Positions 41,860 to 54,618 of a DNA stretch of 64,000 nt are shown piece after piece (position 1 is the stretch's first letter; every line of letters begins with the position of its first letter). Where the stretch lies: the NCBI RefSeq assembly GCF_014647915.1, contig NZ_BMQC01000003.1, positions 124,001 to 188,000 of the forward strand, written 5' to 3'. Origin of the DNA: Pilimelia terevasa. GTDB taxonomy: Bacteria; Actinomycetota; Actinomycetes; Mycobacteriales; Micromonosporaceae. Both the position numbers and the translations under genes were made by a program. Below the pieces are notes generated by a model that had not been told where the DNA came from, did no database searches, and saw nothing but the letters and a program-made list of their open reading frames with translations.

Positions 41860-42530
41860 GCCTGCCCCTTCCCGGTCGCGGCGTCGGCGACGCCCGCCTG
41901 CGGACCGTGGTGCGCCGCGCGGTCGGCCTGCTGTTCGGCGCCGGGGAACTGCACCCCGGCGGTGTCGTGCAGGTGGCCGCGGCCCGGACCCATGGTCGAG
42001 TGCTCGGCGCCTGCCGAGGTGCCCGGGTTGGTCAGCGCGCCGACGTAGTAGTCCTTCTCGGAGTCGCCCAGGCGCATCGCGTGCGGGGGGCGCTCCATGC
42101 CCTCCAGCAGCGGTGCGAGGAGCTGCTCCTTGGTGAAGATCAGGTCCTTGCGGCTGTCCCGGGCCAGCTCGTACTCGTTGCTCATCGTCAGCGAGCGGGT
42201 CGGGCAGGCCTCGATGCACAGGCCGCAGAAGATGCAGCGCGCGTAGTTGATCTGGTACACGCTGGCGTACCGCTCGCCCGGGGAGAAGCGGTTCTCCTCG
42301 GTGTTGTCGCCGCCCTCGACGTAGATCGCGTCCGCCGGGCAGGCCCAGGCGCACAGCTCGCAGCCGATGCACTTCTCCAGGCCGTCCGGGTGCCGGTTCA
42401 GGATGTGCCGGCCGTGGTACCGCGGCGCCGTCTTCGGGTGCTCGAACGGGTAGTCGGTCGTGACGACCTTGCGGAACATGTGCGCGAAGGTGACGCCGAA
42501 GCCCTTGACCGCGTCGGTTACCGCACCCAC
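41856..42530 (-). CDS. nuoI: NADH-quinone oxidoreductase subunit I (2 x 4Fe-4S)
   Basis: 224 residues. Two ferredoxin motifs, [12 protein letters not shown] and [12 protein letters not shown], bind clusters N6a and N6b. It starts with GTG one base after the nuoH stop. The C-terminal 60 residues (after [10 protein letters not shown]) are a hydrophilic extension of no clear function. Confidence 0.95.
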   Translation of the reverse strand: MGAVTDAVKGFGVTFAHMFRKVVTTDYPFEHPKTAPRYHGRHILNRHPDGLEKCIGCELCAWACPADAIYVEGGDNTEENRFSPGERYASVYQINYARCIFCGLCIEACPTRSLTMSNEYELARDSRKDLIFTKEQLLAPLLEGMERPPHAMRLGDSEKDYYVGALTNPGTSAGAEHSTMGPGRGHLHDTAGVQFPGAEQQADRAAHHGPQAGVADAATGKGQA

Positions 42531-42531
42531 G

Positions 42532-43887
42532 TCACACCTCCTCGGAGTCGGGGGTGGAAGCGCCGGGGACGTTGGCCGGCCGGCGCTCGGCGACGGCCCG
42601 CTTCGCCCGCGGGCTCGGCGGCACCTGGAGGTCCATCGGCGGCACGGGGAAGCCGCCGGCCGACCGGGCCGCGCGCCGCTCCTGCACCGCCGGGTCGGGC
42701 TCCTTGCGGCTGTTCGGCCACAGCAGGGCGACGACGCCGAGGACGACGACCACGCCGATGATCACGACCCACTTCGTCCGGGCCTCCATCGACTCGGTCT
42801 GCATGGTCTTGATGCCCGCGAGGACCACGATCCACAGCAGGTTGACCGGGAGGAGGACCTTCCAGCCGAAGCGCATGAACTGGTCGTACCGCAGCCGCGG
42901 CAGCGTCGCCCGGACCCAGACGAACAGGAACAGGATCAGCGTCACCTTGGCGAAGAACCACAGCAGCCCGAACCAGCCGTCGTTGGCCCCCGACCACAGC
43001 GTGATCGGCCAGGGCGCCCGCCAGCCGCCGAGGAACAGCGTCGTGATCATCGCCGACATGCTGACCATGGCGACGTACTCGGCGAGCATGTAGAGCATGA
43101 ACTTGATCGAGCTGTACTCGGTCATGTAGCCGGCGACCAGCTCGCTCTCGGCCTCGGGCAGGTCGAACGGCGCCCGGTTCGTCTCGCCGAACGCCGACAC
43201 CAGGAACACCAGGAAGCTCGGGATCAGCAGCAGCGCGTACCAGCTCGGCGCGTGCAGCGTCACACCCAGCACGGTGTACGCGGAGCCGTGCGCCTGCGCG
43301 GCCACGATGCCCGAGGTGGACATCGTCCCGGCCGTCATGAACACCGCCACCAGCGACAGACCCAGCGCGACCTCGTACGAGATCATCTGCGCCGACGACC
43401 GCAGGCCGCCCAGCAGCGGGTACGTCGAACCCGACGCCCAGCCGCCCAGCACGATGCCGTACACCGCCATCGACGAGCAGGCCAGCACGACGAGCGCGCC
43501 CACCGGCAGGTCGGTGACCTGCATCGGGGTCACGTGGCCGAACATGCTGACCTTGCCCGCGAACGGGATCACCGACAGCGAGGTGAGCGCGAAGATCGCG
43601 CAGATCGTCGGCGCGAAGAAGAACACCACCTTGTCGGCCTTCTTCGGGAGGATGTCCTCCTTCAACATGCCCTTGATGCCGTCCATCAGCGTCTGGAGCA
43701 GGCCGAACGGGCCGACCTGGTTCGGGCCGGGCCGCTGCGCCATGTAGGCCACGACCCGCCGCTCGAACCACACGCCCAGCACGGTCAGGCCCATGCCGAC
43801 GACGAAGGCGAACAGCAGCTTGATCAACACGATCCACCAGGGATCACGGCCGAAGTCGGTCAGCGCGGGATCCGCCGCCGTGAACAT
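42532..43887 (-). CDS. nuoH: NADH-quinone oxidoreductase subunit H
   Basis: 451 residues, eight membrane helices. [30 protein letters not shown], and [20 protein letters not shown] are the quinone-pocket and acidic-loop signatures. The C-terminus is a 70-residue basic/proline tail that most bacteria lack. ATG overlaps the nuoG stop by one base (TGATG). Confidence 0.95.
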   Translation of the reverse strand: MFTAADPALTDFGRDPWWIVLIKLLFAFVVGMGLTVLGVWFERRVVAYMAQRPGPNQVGPFGLLQTLMDGIKGMLKEDILPKKADKVVFFFAPTICAIFALTSLSVIPFAGKVSMFGHVTPMQVTDLPVGALVVLACSSMAVYGIVLGGWASGSTYPLLGGLRSSAQMISYEVALGLSLVAVFMTAGTMSTSGIVAAQAHGSAYTVLGVTLHAPSWYALLLIPSFLVFLVSAFGETNRAPFDLPEAESELVAGYMTEYSSIKFMLYMLAEYVAMVSMSAMITTLFLGGWRAPWPITLWSGANDGWFGLLWFFAKVTLILFLFVWVRATLPRLRYDQFMRFGWKVLLPVNLLWIVVLAGIKTMQTESMEARTKWVVIIGVVVVLGVVALLWPNSRKEPDPAVQERRAARSAGGFPVPPMDLQVPPSPRAKRAVAERRPANVPGASTPDSEEV

Positions 43888-46373
43888 CAGTTACCTCCCG
43901 CGTGGGCGGCTACCCGCACCTGGTCGGGCCTGCCGGCGGCGGGCACGCCCACCGTGACGACGGAGCCCGAGGTCGCGCCGAGCGTACGGTGCACGGTGGA
44001 GCCGGGCGAGTTGGTCGGCACCCAGACCACCGTGTCGGGCATGTCGGTGATCACCCCTGGGAGGGTCAGGGCGCCGCGGGCGGTGCCGACGGTGACCGGG
44101 TCGCCGTCGGCGATGCCCAGCGCCGCCGCGCGGGCCGGGCTGAGGCGGACCACCGCCGGGCGGGCGGTGCCGCCGAGGTGCTCGTCGCCGTCCAGCGCGC
44201 TGGCCAGGTCGATGAGCTGGTGCCAGGTGGCCAGGTACGCCTGGCCGCGGCCCAGCTCGGCCTGCGCGACCGGGTCCGTCCGCGGCGGCGCGGGCCGGGA
44301 GCCGTTGGCGGCGGGCAGGCCGCCCAGCTCGCGGCGGACCGCGTCGACGTCGCCGGCCCCGAGGACCACCCCGAGCTGCGCGGCGACCGCGTCGAGCACC
44401 CGCGCGTCGGGCATCGCGGAGGACTGGAGGACCTGGGTGAACGGCCGCAGGCGCCCCTCCCAGTTCAGGAAGGTGCCCGGCTTCTCCACCACCGGCGCGA
44501 CCGGCAGCACCACGTCGGCGCGGCGGGCGACGGCGCTGAGCCGCAGCTCGACCGAGACCAGGAAGCCGACGGCGTCCAGGGCCGCCTCCGCGGCCCGCGG
44601 GTCGGCCAGGTCGGCGGGGTCGACGCCCGCCACCACCAGCGCGTCGAGCCCGCCGGCCGCGGCCGCGGCCAGGATCGCCTCGGTGTCCCGGCCGGCGGCG
44701 GCCGGCAGCGCGGTGGCCGGCGCGCCCCAGGCCGCGGCCATCTCGGCGCGGGCGGCGGCGTCGGTCACCGACCGGCCGCCGGGCAGGACATTGGGCAGGC
44801 AGCCTGTGTCGACCGCGCCGCGGTCGCCGGCCCGGCGCGGCAGCCAGGCCAGCTTCGCGCCGGTGCGGGCGGCCAGGGCGGCGGCCGCCGACAGGGCCCC
44901 CGGCGTGGCGGCCAGCCGCTCGCCGACGAACAGCAGGGCGCCGGGCCGGGACAGCGCCTGCGCGACCGTCGGGTCCCCAGCCAGCACCCGGGCCTCGTCA
45001 CCCGGCGCGGTCGGCACGACGGTCGCCGAGACCTTGGCCAGCCCGTGGCTGGCGTACGGCGCCAGCGCCACCACCGGCAGCCTGCGGCCCAGCACGTTCT
45101 TGCGGAGGCGCAGGAACAGCATCCCCGCCTCCTCCTCCGGCTCCAGGCCGGCCAGCACCACCGCGGGCGCGCTGTCCACGTCGGTGAACCGGACGTCGCC
45201 GCGGCCGGCGACGCAGGCGGCCAGGAACTCGGCCTCCTCGTCGCCGCCGGTGGGCCGCGCGCGGAAGTCGATGTCGTTGGTGCGCAGCGCGAGCCGGGCG
45301 AACTTGGCGTACGCGTACGCGTCCTCGATGGTCAGCCGGCCGCCGGTGAGCACCGCCGCCCCGCGGCCGTCGCGCGCCGCCGCCAGCCCCTCGGCGGCGC
45401 GCGCCAGCGCCTCGCTCCACGACGCCTGGCGCAGCTCGCCCGTGGCGGCGTCGCGGACCATCGGGTAGGTGAGCCGGTCGAACGCCTGGGCGTACTGGAA
45501 GCCCCAGCGGCCCTTGTCGCAGTTCCACTCCTCGTTCACCGACGGGTCGTTGCCGGCGAGCCGGCGCAGGACCTTGTTGCGCCGGTGGTCGGTGCGCTGG
45601 GCGCAGCCCGACGAGCAGTGCTCGCACACGCTCGGGGTGGAGACCAGGTCGAACGGCCGCGCCCGGAAGCGGTACTGGGTGCCGGTCAGCGCGCCCACCG
45701 GGCAGATCTGCACGGTGTTGCCGGAGAAGTACGACTGGAACGGCGCGTCGGCCGCGCCCGGGGTGGACCCGTCGCCGTCGCCGCCGAAGTAGTCGTCCCG
45801 GTAGATGTTGATCTGCTCGGCGGCGCCGCGGTCCATCAGGTCGATGAACTTGTCGCCCGCGATCTGCTCGGAGAACCGGGTGCAGCGCTGGCAGAGCACG
45901 CAGCGCTCGCGGTCCAGCAGCACCTGCGAGGAGATCGGCATCGGCTTGACGTACTCGCGCTTGTGCTCGTGGAAGCGCGTGTCCGTGCGGCCGGTCGACA
46001 TCGCCTGGTTCTGCAGCGGGCACTCGCCGCCCTTGTCGCACATCGGGCAGTCGAGCGGGTGGTTGATCAGCAGGAACTCCATCTGCCCCCGCTGCGCCCT
46101 CTCGGCGACCTCCGAGGTCATCTGGGTCTGCACGACCATCCCGTCGGCGACCGCCTGGGTGCAGGAGGCCACCGGCTTGCGCTGGCCCTCCACCTCGACC
46201 AGGCACTGCCGGCAGGCGCCGGCCGGGGCCAGCAGCGGGTGGTCGCAGAAGCGGGGGATCTCGATGCCCATCCGCTCCGCGGTGCGGATCACCAGCTCGC
46301 CCTTGGGCGCCGTGATCTGCACGCCGTCGATGGTGAGCGTGACCGTCTCGGTCGGCTTGCCTACCTCTGTCAT
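43887..46373 (-). CDS. nuoG: NADH-quinone oxidoreductase subunit G
   Basis: 828 residues. The N-terminal 2Fe-2S domain has [15 protein letters not shown], followed by [17 protein letters not shown] (His-Cys3), CVLCQRC with ICPVGAL, and [12 protein letters not shown] with a later Cys, the off-path N7 cluster. The molybdopterin-oxidoreductase-like C-terminal half follows, with an aspartate-decarboxylase-like end. Start ATG 46373 overlaps the nuoF stop by one base. It carries electrons from NuoF to NuoI. Confidence 0.95.
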   Translation of the reverse strand: MTEVGKPTETVTLTIDGVQITAPKGELVIRTAERMGIEIPRFCDHPLLAPAGACRQCLVEVEGQRKPVASCTQAVADGMVVQTQMTSEVAERAQRGQMEFLLINHPLDCPMCDKGGECPLQNQAMSTGRTDTRFHEHKREYVKPMPISSQVLLDRERCVLCQRCTRFSEQIAGDKFIDLMDRGAAEQINIYRDDYFGGDGDGSTPGAADAPFQSYFSGNTVQICPVGALTGTQYRFRARPFDLVSTPSVCEHCSSGCAQRTDHRRNKVLRRLAGNDPSVNEEWNCDKGRWGFQYAQAFDRLTYPMVRDAATGELRQASWSEALARAAEGLAAARDGRGAAVLTGGRLTIEDAYAYAKFARLALRTNDIDFRARPTGGDEEAEFLAACVAGRGDVRFTDVDSAPAVVLAGLEPEEEAGMLFLRLRKNVLGRRLPVVALAPYASHGLAKVSATVVPTAPGDEARVLAGDPTVAQALSRPGALLFVGERLAATPGALSAAAALAARTGAKLAWLPRRAGDRGAVDTGCLPNVLPGGRSVTDAAARAEMAAAWGAPATALPAAAGRDTEAILAAAAAGGLDALVVAGVDPADLADPRAAEAALDAVGFLVSVELRLSAVARRADVVLPVAPVVEKPGTFLNWEGRLRPFTQVLQSSAMPDARVLDAVAAQLGVVLGAGDVDAVRRELGGLPAANGSRPAPPRTDPVAQAELGRGQAYLATWHQLIDLASALDGDEHLGGTARPAVVRLSPARAAALGIADGDPVTVGTARGALTLPGVITDMPDTVVWVPTNSPGSTVHRTLGATSGSVVTVGVPAAGRPDQVRVAAHAGGN

Positions 46374-47689
46374 CAGTGTGCTCCCGCCAGGACCTTCGCG
46401 CTCAGGCGCGGGGCCGTGCGGCCCTCGATGTAGTCCAGGTAGTCCTGCTTGAAGAACTTCAGCGAGGAGGTCACCGGGCTGGTGGCGCCGTCGCCGAGGC
46501 CGCAGAAGGAGCGGCCGAGGATGTTGTCGCAGACGTCCAGGAGGGTGTCCAGGTCCTCGTGCGAACCCTGGCCGGACAGGATGCGCCGGTAGATCCGGGT
46601 CATCCAGAAGTTGCCCTCCCGGCACGGGGTGCACTTGCCGCACGACTCGTGGTGGTAGAACTCGATCCACCGGTACGTGCAGTACACCGGGCAGTCCTGG
46701 TCGGAGAAGATCTGCGTCGCCGTGGTGCCCAGGATGGACCCCGCCGCGGCCACCGACTCGAAGTCCAGCGGCACGTCCGCGTGCTCGGCGGCCAGCAGCG
46801 GCGTCGAGGACCCGCCCGGGGTCCAGAACCGCAGCCGGTGGCCGGGCCTCATGCCGCCGGCCAGCTCGATCAGCTCGTTGAGGGTGATGCCCAGCCCGCA
46901 CTCGTACTGGCCCGGGTTGTTCACCCGCCCGGACAGCGAGTAGATCATCGGGCCGGACGACTTCTCCGTGCCCATCGACTTCCACCAGTCCGCGCCGCCG
47001 AGCACGATGTACGGGACGCTGGCGATGGTGCCGACGTTGTTGACCACCGTCGGGCAGGCGTACAGCCCGTGCGTGGCCGGGAACGGCGGGCGCAGCCGCG
47101 GCTGCCCGCGCCGCCCCTCCAGCGAGTCCAGCAGCGCCGTCTCCTCACCGCAGATGTACGCGCCCGCCCCGGAGTGGATCGCCAGGTCCAGGTCGAAGCC
47201 GGTACCGAGGATGTTGCGCCCCAGGTAGCCGGCCTTGTACGCGTCGTTGACGGCCTGGCGCAGCCGCCGGGCGGCGTGCACGGCCTCGCCGCGGATGTAG
47301 ATGTACGCGCGGCTGGCCCGGATCGCGTACGAGGCGATGATGACGCCCTCGATCAGCGAGTGCGGGTCGCACGTCATCAGCGGCAGGTCCTTGCAGGTGC
47401 CCGGCTCGCCCTCGTCGGCGTTGACGACGAGGTAGTGCGGCTTGCCGTCGTTCTGCGGGATGAAGCCCCACTTCAGGCCCGTGGGGAAGCCCGCGCCGCC
47501 GCGGCCGCGCAGACCCGAGTCCTTGACGAGCTGGATCAGGTCGTCGGGGTGGACCGCCAGCGCCTTGCGCAGCGCCAGGTAGCCGTCCAGCCGCTCGTAC
47601 ACGTCGAGCTTCCAGGCGTCCGGCGACAGCCAGCGCTTGGTCAGAACGGGGGTGAGCTTCGCGAGGACCTCGCGCCCCGGCTCGCTCAT
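46373..47689 (-). CDS. nuoF: NADH-quinone oxidoreductase subunit F
   Basis: 438 residues. The FMN/NADH site is [16 protein letters not shown] and [14 protein letters not shown]; the N3 4Fe-4S motif is [12 protein letters not shown] plus a downstream cysteine in GRSFCGLGD. It oxidises NADH. ATG overlaps the nuoE stop (ATGA). Confidence 0.96.
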   Translation of the reverse strand: MSEPGREVLAKLTPVLTKRWLSPDAWKLDVYERLDGYLALRKALAVHPDDLIQLVKDSGLRGRGGAGFPTGLKWGFIPQNDGKPHYLVVNADEGEPGTCKDLPLMTCDPHSLIEGVIIASYAIRASRAYIYIRGEAVHAARRLRQAVNDAYKAGYLGRNILGTGFDLDLAIHSGAGAYICGEETALLDSLEGRRGQPRLRPPFPATHGLYACPTVVNNVGTIASVPYIVLGGADWWKSMGTEKSSGPMIYSLSGRVNNPGQYECGLGITLNELIELAGGMRPGHRLRFWTPGGSSTPLLAAEHADVPLDFESVAAAGSILGTTATQIFSDQDCPVYCTYRWIEFYHHESCGKCTPCREGNFWMTRIYRRILSGQGSHEDLDTLLDVCDNILGRSFCGLGDGATSPVTSSLKFFKQDYLDYIEGRTAPRLSAKVLAGAH

Positions 47690-48576
47690 GCGTCGCCTCC
47701 CTTGGCGTCCTTGAGGTGCTCCCGCTGGGGCAGCGGCGAGTCGCCGGCCGGCTTGCCGTCGCTGGCGGGCTTGTTCGCCGCCGGCACCCGCGTCACCGGC
47801 GGGCGGCCCTCGCCGACCTTGATCGGGGTCTGCGGGTCGAAGCCCGGCACCGCGATGCCGTGCCGGTCGGCGAGCAGGTTGCCGCGCAGGGTGGCCGGGC
47901 CGGCGCCGGGGCCGGCGACCGCGCCGTCGCGCTCGTCGGCGAAGCCCGCGAGTTGGACCGCCATCTCCTTCAGCGAGCACAGCCGGGCGCCCCGGGTGGG
48001 GGCCGGGCGCTCGCCCGCGCGCAGCCGGTCGACCACGTCCACGGCGCTCTCGGGGGTGACCTCGTCGTAGAAGTCGTAGTTGACGGTGAGGACCGGGCCG
48101 TAGTCGCAGGCCGCCAGGCACTCGGCGTGCTCCAGCGTGATCCGGCCGTCGGCGGTGGTCTCGTCGTGGCCTACGCCCAGCAGCGCGCTGAGGGTGTCGT
48201 ACACCTCCTGGCCGCCGAGCACGTTGCACATCGTGTTGGTGCACACGCTGACCAGGTACTCGCCGGTGGGCTTGCGCTTGTACATCGTGTAGAAGGTGGC
48301 CACCGCGGCGACCTGGGCCTTCTGGAGGCCGAGGACGGCGGCGCAGTACTCGACGCCGTGCGGGGTCACCCGGCCGTCCACCGACTGCACCAGGTGCAGC
48401 AGCGGCAGCAGGGCCGAGCGCGGGCCGTCGGGGTACCGGGCCAGGATCTCGGCGGTCTGCTTGTCGAGCTGGTCGCGCAGCGCCGCGGCGGCCGGCGAGA
48501 GCCGGTCCAGCTTCGGCGGGGCGCCGTCGATCGAGACGAGGACCTGCGGCCGCGTGGTCACGGAGTTGTTGCTCAT
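47686..48576 (-). CDS. nuoE: NADH-quinone oxidoreductase subunit E
   Basis: 296 residues. The 2Fe-2S thioredoxin-like domain has CTNTMCN and CLAACDYGP, ligands for N1a. The last 75 residues (from about [14 protein letters not shown]) form a Pro/Lys-rich extension, so the protein is longer than most NuoE. ATG overlaps the nuoD stop. Confidence 0.94.
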   Translation of the reverse strand: MSNNSVTTRPQVLVSIDGAPPKLDRLSPAAAALRDQLDKQTAEILARYPDGPRSALLPLLHLVQSVDGRVTPHGVEYCAAVLGLQKAQVAAVATFYTMYKRKPTGEYLVSVCTNTMCNVLGGQEVYDTLSALLGVGHDETTADGRITLEHAECLAACDYGPVLTVNYDFYDEVTPESAVDVVDRLRAGERPAPTRGARLCSLKEMAVQLAGFADERDGAVAGPGAGPATLRGNLLADRHGIAVPGFDPQTPIKVGEGRPPVTRVPAANKPASDGKPAGDSPLPQREHLKDAKGGDA

Positions 48577-49889
48577 CGGTCACACCCACCCATGACGGGG
48601 TCCAGCGAGGCGCCGCCCGCGATCACGTCGGCGATCAGGCCGCCCTCGGACATCGCCGGGAGCGCCTGGAGGTTGATGAAGCTGGGCTCCCGGTAGTGCA
48701 CCCGGTACGGCCGGGTGCCGCCGTCGGACACCGCGTGCACGCCCAGCTCGCCGCGGGGGTGCTCGATGGCCACGTACACCTGGCCCGCCGGCACCCGGAA
48801 GCCCTCGGTCACCAGCTTGAAGTGGTGGATCAGGGACTCCATCGACTCGCCCATGATCTTGGCGACGTGCTCCAGCGAGTTGCCCATGCCGTCCGCGCCC
48901 ATGGCGAGCTGCGCCGGCCAGGCGATCTTCTTGTCGGCGACCATCACGGGGCCGGGCCGCAGCCGCTCCAGGCACTGCTCAATGATCTTCATCGACTCGC
49001 GCATCTCGGCCATCCGCACCAGGTACCGACCCCAGACGTCGCCGGTCTCCGCGGTCGGGACGTCGAACTCGTACGTCTCGTAGCCGCAGTACGGGTCCGT
49101 CTTGCGCAGGTCCCACGGCAGCCCGGCCGAGCGCAGCACCGGACCGGTCGTGCCCAGCGCCAGGCAGGCCGACACGTCCAGCACGGCCACGCCCTGGGTC
49201 CGCTCCGTCCAGATCGGCTGGCCCGAGAGCAGGTCCTCGTACTCCTTCATCCGCTTGGGCAGCAGGTCGAGGAAGTCGCGGATCTTGCCGATCGCGGCGT
49301 CCGGCACGTCCTGGGCGACGCCGCCCGGCCGTACGTACGCCATGTTCATCCGCAGCCCGGAGACCATCTCGAAGATCTCCAGCACGTACTCCCGCTCGCG
49401 GAAGCAGTACAGCATCACCGAGATGGCGCCCAGCTCCATGCCGGTCGTGCCCAGCCACACCAGGTGGCTGGCGATCCGGTTCAGCTCCATCATCAAGACC
49501 CGGATCGTGGTGGCCCGCTCCGGGATGTCGTCGGTGATCCCGAGCAGCTTCTCGACCGCCAGGCAGTAGCCGGTCTCGTTGAAGATCGGCGCCAGGTAGT
49601 CCATCCGGGTCACGAACGTCGTGCCCTGGGTCCAGTTGCGGAACTCCAGGCTCTTCTCGATGCCGGTGTGCAGGTAGCCGACGATGGGGCGGACCTCGGT
49701 GACGGTCTCGCCCTCCAGCTCGCAGACGAGCCGGAGCACGCCGTGCGTCGAGGGGTGCTGCGGGCCCATGTTGACGATGATCTTCTCGTCGTGCAGCGGG
49801 TCGATGCCCTTGACGACGGTGTCCCAGTCGCCACCGGTGACGGTGAAGACCCGGCCCTCGTCGGTCTCGTGCTCGGTCGCGTACGTCAC
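48573..49889 (-). CDS. nuoD: NADH-quinone oxidoreductase subunit D
   Basis: 438 residues. [33 protein letters not shown], and the quinone-site tyrosine region are clear. It contributes the quinone pocket with NuoB. GTG at 49889 overlaps the nuoC stop (GTGA). Confidence 0.96.
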   Translation of the reverse strand: MTYATEHETDEGRVFTVTGGDWDTVVKGIDPLHDEKIIVNMGPQHPSTHGVLRLVCELEGETVTEVRPIVGYLHTGIEKSLEFRNWTQGTTFVTRMDYLAPIFNETGYCLAVEKLLGITDDIPERATTIRVLMMELNRIASHLVWLGTTGMELGAISVMLYCFREREYVLEIFEMVSGLRMNMAYVRPGGVAQDVPDAAIGKIRDFLDLLPKRMKEYEDLLSGQPIWTERTQGVAVLDVSACLALGTTGPVLRSAGLPWDLRKTDPYCGYETYEFDVPTAETGDVWGRYLVRMAEMRESMKIIEQCLERLRPGPVMVADKKIAWPAQLAMGADGMGNSLEHVAKIMGESMESLIHHFKLVTEGFRVPAGQVYVAIEHPRGELGVHAVSDGGTRPYRVHYREPSFINLQALPAMSEGGLIADVIAGGASLDPVMGGCDR

Positions 49890-50641
49890 TGGTAGGACCT
49901 CCGGGTGTCCGGCGGCGGAATCTCGGCGCCCTTGTACTCGACCGGGACGCCGCCGAGGGGGTAGTCCTTGCGCTGGGGGTGGCCCTCCCAGTCGTCGGGC
50001 ATGAGGATCCGGGTCAGGTGGGGGTGGCCCTCGAACACCACCCCGAACATGTCGTACGTCTCCCGCTCCTGCCAGTCGGCGGTCGGGTAGACGCCGCAGA
50101 CGCTGGGCAGGGCGGGGTGCTCGCCGCCGACGGCGGCCTCCAGTCGCAGCCGGCGCCGGTACGTCAACGACATCAGGTGGTAGACCACGTGGTAGCGCCG
50201 GTCCTCCCCGGCGTCCAGGTAGTCCACCGCCGACACCGAGCTGCACAGCTCGAAGCGCAGCGCCTCGTCGTCGCGCAGCACCTGGCAGACCTGGGCGATC
50301 CGCTCGGGGACGATGTGCAGGGTCAGCTCGCCGCGGTCGACGACCACCGCCTCGACGGCGTCGTCGAGCTGCGGGAACGCCTCGGCGAGGCTGTCGTACA
50401 CCTCGTCGAACTCCCGCGAGCCCGCGGTCGGCCCGCCGTACGGCCGGGGGGTGGCCTGCGGCAGGAGCCGCCGCGGCCGCAGGCCGCCGAAGCCGGAGGT
50501 GTCGCCCGAGCCCTGGACGCCGAACATGCCGCGCCCGGCGGGCGTGGCCGGCGGCAGCTCGGCCGGCGCCCCGGAGGTCGCGCCGACGGGCGGCGCCCAC
50601 ACCGGCACCGGGCCGGGCCGGGTGTTCTGGTCGTCGGTCAC
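49886..50641 (-). CDS. nuoC: NADH-quinone oxidoreductase subunit C
   Basis: 251 residues. The conserved tail [20 protein letters not shown] and [20 protein letters not shown] identify it. An 80-residue Pro/Gly-rich N-terminal extension precedes the domain, as in other actinobacteria. GTG at 50641 overlaps the nuoB stop. Confidence 0.94.
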   Translation of the reverse strand: MTDDQNTRPGPVPVWAPPVGATSGAPAELPPATPAGRGMFGVQGSGDTSGFGGLRPRRLLPQATPRPYGGPTAGSREFDEVYDSLAEAFPQLDDAVEAVVVDRGELTLHIVPERIAQVCQVLRDDEALRFELCSSVSAVDYLDAGEDRRYHVVYHLMSLTYRRRLRLEAAVGGEHPALPSVCGVYPTADWQERETYDMFGVVFEGHPHLTRILMPDDWEGHPQRKDYPLGGVPVEYKGAEIPPPDTRRSYQ

Positions 50642-51351
50642 CGGTGCCCCTCCCCCGCGGCCACGGCCGTGCCGTCGGTCCACCGGCCGGCGTCGGTCAG
50701 GTGCCGCTCCTGCTCCATCCACTTGAGGATGCGCAGTTGCTCCTCGCGGCCCTCGCGCACCGCCGCCTCCCACTCGCGCGCCCGGCCCTTGTCGCTGCGG
50801 TACGAGGAGGGCATGGCGCCCGGCCGCACGACCGGTACCTTCCCCTCGGCCTCCCGCCGGGCGGCCGTCTTCCGGCCGCCCTCGCCCATGGGCTCGTACA
50901 GGATCTTCTCCCGCAGCTTGAGGATCGCGTCGATCAGCATCTCCGGCCGCGGCGGGCAGCCGGGCAGGTACATGTCCACCGGCACGACGTGGTCCACGCC
51001 CTGGACGATCGCGTAGTTGTTGAACATGCCGCCGGAGGACGCGCAGACGCCCATCGACAGCACCCACTTGGGCGCGGTCATCTGGTCGTAGATCTGGCGC
51101 AGGACCGGGGCCATCTTCTGGCTCACCCGGCCGGCCACGATCATCAGGTCGGCCTGCCGCGGCGAGGCCCGGAAGACCTCCATGCCCCAGCGCCCGAGGT
51201 CGTAGTGGGGGGCGCCGGAGGCCATCATCTCGATCGCGCAGCAGGCGAGGCCGAACGTGGCGCCCCAGGTGGAGGACTTGCGCGCGTAGTTGATGACCCG
51301 CTCGACGCTGGTGAGCAGGATGCCGCTCGGCAGCTTCTCCTCGATACCCAT
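50638..51351 (-). CDS. nuoB: NADH-quinone oxidoreductase subunit B
   Basis: 237 residues. N2 cluster ligands: [23 protein letters not shown], and [13 protein letters not shown] charged C-terminal extension of about 60 residues. ATG 51351 lies three bases after the nuoA stop. Confidence 0.96.
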   Translation of the reverse strand: MGIEEKLPSGILLTSVERVINYARKSSTWGATFGLACCAIEMMASGAPHYDLGRWGMEVFRASPRQADLMIVAGRVSQKMAPVLRQIYDQMTAPKWVLSMGVCASSGGMFNNYAIVQGVDHVVPVDMYLPGCPPRPEMLIDAILKLREKILYEPMGEGGRKTAARREAEGKVPVVRPGAMPSSYRSDKGRAREWEAAVREGREEQLRILKWMEQERHLTDAGRWTDGTAVAAGEGHR

Positions 51352-51354
51352 GTG

Positions 51355-51720
51355 TCAGTCCCAGTCCAGTCCGCCGCGGCGCCACACGTAGGCGTAGGCC
51401 ACGAAGACGGTCGCAATGAAGAGGATCATCTCGACGAACCCGAACAGGCCCAGCGCGTTGAAGCTGACCGCCCAGGGGTACAGGAAGATGATCTCGATGT
51501 CGAAGATGATGAACAGCATCGCGGTCAGGTAGAACTTGATCGGGAAGCGGCCGCCGCCGGTGGGCGTGGGCGAGGGCTCGATGCCGCACTCGTAGGCGGC
51601 GAGCTTGGCCCGGTTGTAGCGCTTGGGCCCGACCACCAGCGAGGTGGCGACGGAGAACAGCGCGAACCCGGCCGCGAGGGCGAACAGCCCCAGGATCGGT
51701 ACGTACGCGGATAGCGACAT
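51355..51720 (-). CDS. nuoA: NADH-quinone oxidoreductase subunit A
   Basis: 121 residues, three membrane helices. [20 protein letters not shown] and [17 protein letters not shown] are diagnostic. It lies 27 bases after the reductase gene and begins the complex I genes proper. Confidence 0.96.
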   Translation of the reverse strand: MSLSAYVPILGLFALAAGFALFSVATSLVVGPKRYNRAKLAAYECGIEPSPTPTGGGRFPIKFYLTAMLFIIFDIEIIFLYPWAVSFNALGLFGFVEMILFIATVFVAYAYVWRRGGLDWD

Positions 51721-51747
51721 CGTGTCTCCTGCTCGTCCTTCCTCGCC

Positions 51748-53061
51748 TCAGGCCGCCGGCGCGAGCCGGGTGAGCCCGTTGATGATCCGGTCCATCGCGT
51801 CCCCGCCCCGGACGTCGGTCAGGTTCGCCAGGAGTTTGAGCACGAACCGCATCAGTGTCGGATGCGGGAGGCCGTGTTGGGTGCAGATCCGCATGATCTC
51901 CGGGTTGCCGATGAGCTTCACGAAGGTGCCACCCAGTCGGTAGTACCCGCCAAAGCGCGCCTTCAACTCCGCCGGGTACGCCCGCAGCGCCCGCTCCCGG
52001 GCCGGCCCCGCCGGCCGGGCGAGCGCGGTGAGCGCCATCTCGGCCGCCACCTCGCCGGACTCCATCGCGTAGGCGATGCCCTCGCCGTTGAACGGGTTGA
52101 CCATTCCGCCGGAATCGCCGACCAGCAGCATCCCGCGGGTGTAATGGGGCGTGCGGTTGAAGCCCATCGGCAGGGCGGCGCCCAGCACCTTGCCGTCGGC
52201 GTTCGCCGGGTCGGCCAGCCCCCACTCCTGCGGCGTGCCGGCCAGCCAGTCGCGCAGCAGGTGCCGGTAGTTGGTCTTGCCGAAGGCGGTGCTGCTGTTG
52301 AGGACGCCCAGGCCGACGTTGACCCGGCCGTCGCCGAGCCCGAACAGCCAGCCGTACCCCGGCAGCAGGACGCCCTCGCCCGCCTCGCCGCTGCGCAGCT
52401 CCAGCCACGACTCCAGGTAGTCGTCGTGGGTGCGGGCCGCGCTGCGGATGTACTGCCGCACGGCCACGCCGATCGGCCGGTCGTCGCGCTTGTCCAGGCC
52501 GAGCGCGAGCGCGAGCCTGCCGGAGACGCCGTCGGCCGCGATCACCAGCGGCGCCCGGAAGGTCAGCGGCTCGGCGCCGTCGCCGTCGGCCGTCACGCCG
52601 ACCACGCGGCCGTCGCCGTCCAGCAGCGGCGCCTGGACGTTGATTCCGGTGCGCAGGGTCGCGCCCGCGGCCACCGCCTGCCGGGCCAGGATGTCGTCGA
52701 AGTCCATCCGCGTGCGGCACAGGCCGTAGTCGGGGTAGCTGGCCAGCTCCGGCCAGTCCAGTTCCAGGCGCAGGCCGCCGCCGATGACGCGCAGGCCGCG
52801 GTTGGGGACCCAGCCCTCGGCCCGGGTGTCGATGCCCATCCTGATCAGTTGCTGGACCGAGCGGGGCGTCAGGCCGTCGCCGCAGACCTTCTCGCGCGGG
52901 AAGTGCGTCTTCTCCAGCAGGAGGACCTTCGCGCCGTGGACCGCCAGGTGGTACGCCGCCGCGGAGCCGCCCGGGCCCGCGCCGACCACGATGACGTCGG
53001 CGTCGTACGCCGCGGCGGCACCGCCCACCTCGGACCGCGGTGTGGGGACAGTCGGGGTCAC
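51748..53061 (-). CDS. Geranylgeranyl-reductase-family FAD oxidoreductase (possible menaquinone reductase)
   Basis: 437 residues. The N-terminal FAD motif is [20 protein letters not shown], then [19 protein letters not shown] and [20 protein letters not shown], the family's FAD-binding second motif. Members reduce isoprenoid double bonds; mycobacterial MenJ acts on the menaquinone tail, and the position at the head of a nuo operon fits a similar role. GTG at 53061 has GGAGG four bases upstream. It is the first gene after the Rex box. Confidence 0.85.
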   Translation of the reverse strand: MTPTVPTPRSEVGGAAAAYDADVIVVGAGPGGSAAAYHLAVHGAKVLLLEKTHFPREKVCGDGLTPRSVQQLIRMGIDTRAEGWVPNRGLRVIGGGLRLELDWPELASYPDYGLCRTRMDFDDILARQAVAAGATLRTGINVQAPLLDGDGRVVGVTADGDGAEPLTFRAPLVIAADGVSGRLALALGLDKRDDRPIGVAVRQYIRSAARTHDDYLESWLELRSGEAGEGVLLPGYGWLFGLGDGRVNVGLGVLNSSTAFGKTNYRHLLRDWLAGTPQEWGLADPANADGKVLGAALPMGFNRTPHYTRGMLLVGDSGGMVNPFNGEGIAYAMESGEVAAEMALTALARPAGPARERALRAYPAELKARFGGYYRLGGTFVKLIGNPEIMRICTQHGLPHPTLMRFVLKLLANLTDVRGGDAMDRIINGLTRLAPAA

Positions 53062-53129
53062 TGCACCTCCGCCTCGTCTGCCGGGCGCCGTCCGGGCCGT
53101 GAGGTCGGCCCGGTGCCGCGTTCCGGGGC

Positions 53130-53147
53130 TCGTGAAACAATTCACAA
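53130..53147. promoter_or_regulatory. Rex operator (redox-responsive repressor site) of the nuo operon
   Basis: TCGTGAAACAATTCACAA matches the actinobacterial Rex consensus TTGTGAA-N4-TTCACAA at 13 of 14 fixed positions. It lies about 15-38 bases downstream of the -10 element and 70 bases before the first start codon, so bound Rex would block the promoter. In Streptomyces coelicolor Rex represses the nuo operon when NADH is low. The rex gene itself is not in this window. Confidence 0.8.
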
Positions 53148-53162
53148 GCGCATTCGGAGGGC

Positions 53163-53168
53163 AGTCTA
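53163..53168 (-). promoter_or_regulatory. -10 element of the reductase-nuo operon
   Basis: On the minus strand TAGACT, preceded at 17 bases by a weak CTGAGC. Predicted transcription start is near 53156, just before the Rex site. Confidence 0.5.
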
Positions 53169-53204
53169 AAACCGACCCCTGACCCGCTCAGGTGTTAGGG
53201 GAAC

Positions 53205-53393
53205 CTAAGTCGTCGCCAGGCCCAGTCCCTGTAACACCCCGGCATCCAGCCGCTCACTCAGCGCACCCCCGGTCGTCCGGTCCACCGCCTGCAGCAGGTC
53301 CGCGAGGAGCTGCTGGGCCAACTCCGGCCGCTGCGCCGAGAGCAGGCGTAGCTGGTCCGCCAACGTCGCCACCTGATCCGTACCGTCGCCCAT
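53205..53393 (-). CDS. Small hypothetical protein of 62 residues
   Basis: Starts MGDGTDQVATLADQLRLLSA and is predicted as two amphipathic helices ending in GLGLATT. There is only a weak GA-rich ribosome site before ATG 53393. It ends about 37 bases before the nuo promoter, on the same strand. No family recognised; third-position GC is consistent with coding but does not prove it. Confidence 0.45.
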   Translation of the reverse strand: MGDGTDQVATLADQLRLLSAQRPELAQQLLADLLQAVDRTTGGALSERLDAGVLQGLGLATT

Positions 53394-53568
53394 TCCGGCC
53401 CCCTCGCTCAGGTCCCCCAGGCCACCGTCACCTTAGAACCGCGCCCTGCGTTATATCCGGGTTTCGCCCAAAGAATCCTGCCGGTCAGCCTCGCCCGTCG
53501 CGGACCGCCGGCACCCCGACAGTTCCCGCCGGGCCGGTCCGCCAATCGCCGCCCGGGCGGCGGGCTAC

Positions 53569-54617
<1,049 letters not shown>

Positions 54618-54618
<1 letters not shown>

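Noticed and set aside
53195-53208. TTAGGGGAACCTAA as an IdeR/DtxR iron box upstream of the nuo promoter
   Set aside because: The half sites TTAGG and CCTAA match, but spacing is 4 instead of 9 bases, so the 19-base consensus is not met.
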